Source: Hyphomonadaceae bacterium UBA1001
Lineage (GTDB): Bacteria > Pseudomonadota > Alphaproteobacteria > Caulobacterales > Aquidulcibacteraceae
Assembly: GCA_002291875.1 (NCBI GenBank)
Contig: DBAV01000247.1
Location: forward strand, 1 to 5,186
Length of the DNA stretch: 5,186 nucleotides
Direction: 5' to 3'
Under the pieces are notes generated by a model. That model had not been told where the DNA came from and did not search any database. It saw nothing but the letters and a program-made list of their open reading frames with translations. Position 1 is the stretch's first letter, and every line of letters starts with the position of its first letter. The translations under genes and the position numbers were made by a program. Of this stretch, positions 4,189 to 5,186 are shown one piece after another.

Positions 4189-5186
4189 GATGCCTTGGCC
4201 TTCTTGGGGAAGGTCTTGGCGATGAACTTGTCCAGTTCAGTCTCGACCCCGTATTTGCGCATCAGCACGTATTGCTGGATGAAGGTCAGCACGTTCGACC
4301 ACACCCAGTACAGCACGACGCCTGCCGCAAACGTGGCAAAGAAGAACATGAAGATCCACGGCATCCACTTGAACACCGCCGCCATGGTGGGATCGGGCGG
4401 AGGCGCGGACAGGCCCTGCACCGCCGCCATCGACACCCCATAGAGGATCGGCAGCACCCCGATCATCAGGAAGGCCCCGATGATGGGCACCTGCGAGGGA
4501 TCCCAGGGCAGCAGGCCGAACAGGTTGAAGATGCTGGTCGGATCGGGGGCGGACAGGTCCTGGATCCAGCCGACGAACTGCGCGTGCCGCATTTCCAGCG
4601 AGATCGAGATGATCTTGTACAAGGCAAAGAAGATCGGCATCTGAAGCAGGATGGGCAGGCACCCGGCCAGCGGATTCAGCTTTTCCTTCTGGAACAGGGC
4701 CGCCATCTCCTGCTGGAGTTTGGCCTTGTCGTCCTTGTACTTGTCCTGCAGCTCTTTCATCTTGGGTCCGACGACCCGCATCTTGGTCATGGACTCGTAG
4801 GCGGTGTTGTTCAGCGGGAACAGCACCAGCTTGACCACCACCGTCAGCAGCAGGATCGCCACGCCCCAATTGCCGGTGAGGTTGCCGAAGAACTCGAGGA
4901 CCGCGAAGAAGGGGCGCGTCAGGAACCAGAACATGCCCCAGTGAATGGCGTCGTCGAAACGCTGGATGTTCAGCGATTCCTCATAGCCGCGCAGGATTTC
5001 CGCGCGCTTGGCCCCGGCGAACAGCCGCGTGGTCACCTCGGCCGTGGCGCCGGGGGCGATGGTGCGCGGCGCACCCATCGCGGCCACCTGGAACACCCGG
5101 CCCATCTCGTTCGAAATGGTGGTGACCTGGCCGTCGAAGGCGTCGGTCGCCTCGGGAACAATGGCGGTCAGCCAGTATTTGTCGGT
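4185..5186 (-). CDS. yidC: Membrane protein insertase YidC (5' end outside the window)
   Basis: YidC/Oxa1 inserts and folds inner-membrane proteins, alone or with SecYEG. The last 333 residues are present; the frame runs off the right edge without a start, and the missing part is TM1 and most of the periplasmic domain. Fragment numbering: the end of the periplasmic beta domain at 1-75, opening with DKYWLTAIVP; amphipathic region RFDDAIHWGMFWFLTRPFF at 76-94; TM2 at about 105-124; the cytoplasmic C1 helical hairpin at about 130-170 (MTKMRVVGPKMKELQDKY...); TM3 with NPLAGCLPILLQMPIFFALY at 171-190; TM4 at about 235-256; and TM5-TM6 at about 272-306 (KWMPWIFMFFF, VLYWVWSNVL). Lys119 occupies the groove position that is Arg366 in E. 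coli YidC, keeping the positive charge. The tail KTFPKKAKAS is basic. The stop at 4185-4187 overlaps the likely engB reading frame. Confidence 0.97.
   Translation of the reverse strand, partial: TDKYWLTAIVPEATDAFDGQVTTISNEMGRVFQVAAMGAPRTIAPGATAEVTTRLFAGAKRAEILRGYEESLNIQRFDDAIHWGMFWFLTRPFFAVLEFFGNLTGNWGVAILLLTVVVKLVLFPLNNTAYESMTKMRVVGPKMKELQDKYKDDKAKLQQEMAALFQKEKLNPLAGCLPILLQMPIFFALYKIISISLEMRHAQFVGWIQDLSAPDPTSIFNLFGLLPWDPSQVPIIGAFLMIGVLPILYGVSMAAVQGLSAPPPDPTMAAVFKWMPWIFMFFFATFAAGVVLYWVWSNVLTFIQQYVLMRKYGVETELDKFIAKTFPKKAKAS

Noticed and set aside
4305..4305. Lys instead of Arg in the YidC hydrophilic groove as a possible defect (fragment residue Lys119; position approximate)
   Set aside because: The charge is conserved, and as far as I recall Lys at this place is common in alphaproteobacterial YidC, so it is not an anomaly. 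The codon lies near 4830 rather than at a separately marked site.
3565..4443. A 292-codon plus-strand frame opposite engB and the end of yidC
   Set aside because: Both opposite genes carry diagnostic motifs; this frame is a His/Arg/Ala/Gly-rich shadow.

Overview
This is a GC-rich window from a bacterial chromosome. The YidC and EngB protein sequences and the yidC-engB gene order point to an alphaproteobacterium. Sphingomonadales and Acetobacteraceae are my best guesses at lower rank, but nothing here fixes the genus. Most of it is ordinary genes; the unusual content is in two non-coding stretches and at one gene start.

Left part, plus strand (1-2104). Two tandem copies of a 57-bp hairpin-bearing unit (about 30-146) lie just upstream of a lactate 2-monooxygenase-type FMN enzyme (195-1370). 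Its stop codon overlaps the start of tlyA, an rRNA 2'-O-methyltransferase (1367-2104), in an ATGA junction, so the two are very probably co-transcribed and translationally coupled.

Middle part, minus strand (2161-3187). A DUF6065-type protein of unknown function (3187 down to 2444) is followed 4 bp later by a 92-residue membrane protein (2439 down to 2161). This pair converges on tlyA across a 56-bp gap. The 314 bp between it and engB (3188-3501) hold no gene. They hold a weak promoter candidate, a terminator-like hairpin with a T6 tract, and two versions of one palindromic element: a 106-bp long form (3375-3480) and a 47-bp short form (3309-3355). The two differ by exactly the 59 bp lying between two CCGG repeats.

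Right part, minus strand (3502-5186). The 3' two thirds of yidC, the membrane protein insertase, run in from the right edge. Next comes engB (ysxC/yihA), a ribosome-assembly GTPase. This is part of the conserved ribosome/membrane-biogenesis cluster found near rpmH-rnpA in many alphaproteobacteria. The first ATG, GTG or TTG in engB is a GTG at 4068, which leaves an unusually short N-terminus. The frame stays open upstream with family-like sequence as far as a CTGA overlap with the yidC stop, so engB may start at a CTG.

I see no CRISPR array, tRNA, rRNA, transposase, phage gene or defence system. The best candidates for something undescribed are the long/short palindromic element pair and the unusual engB start.
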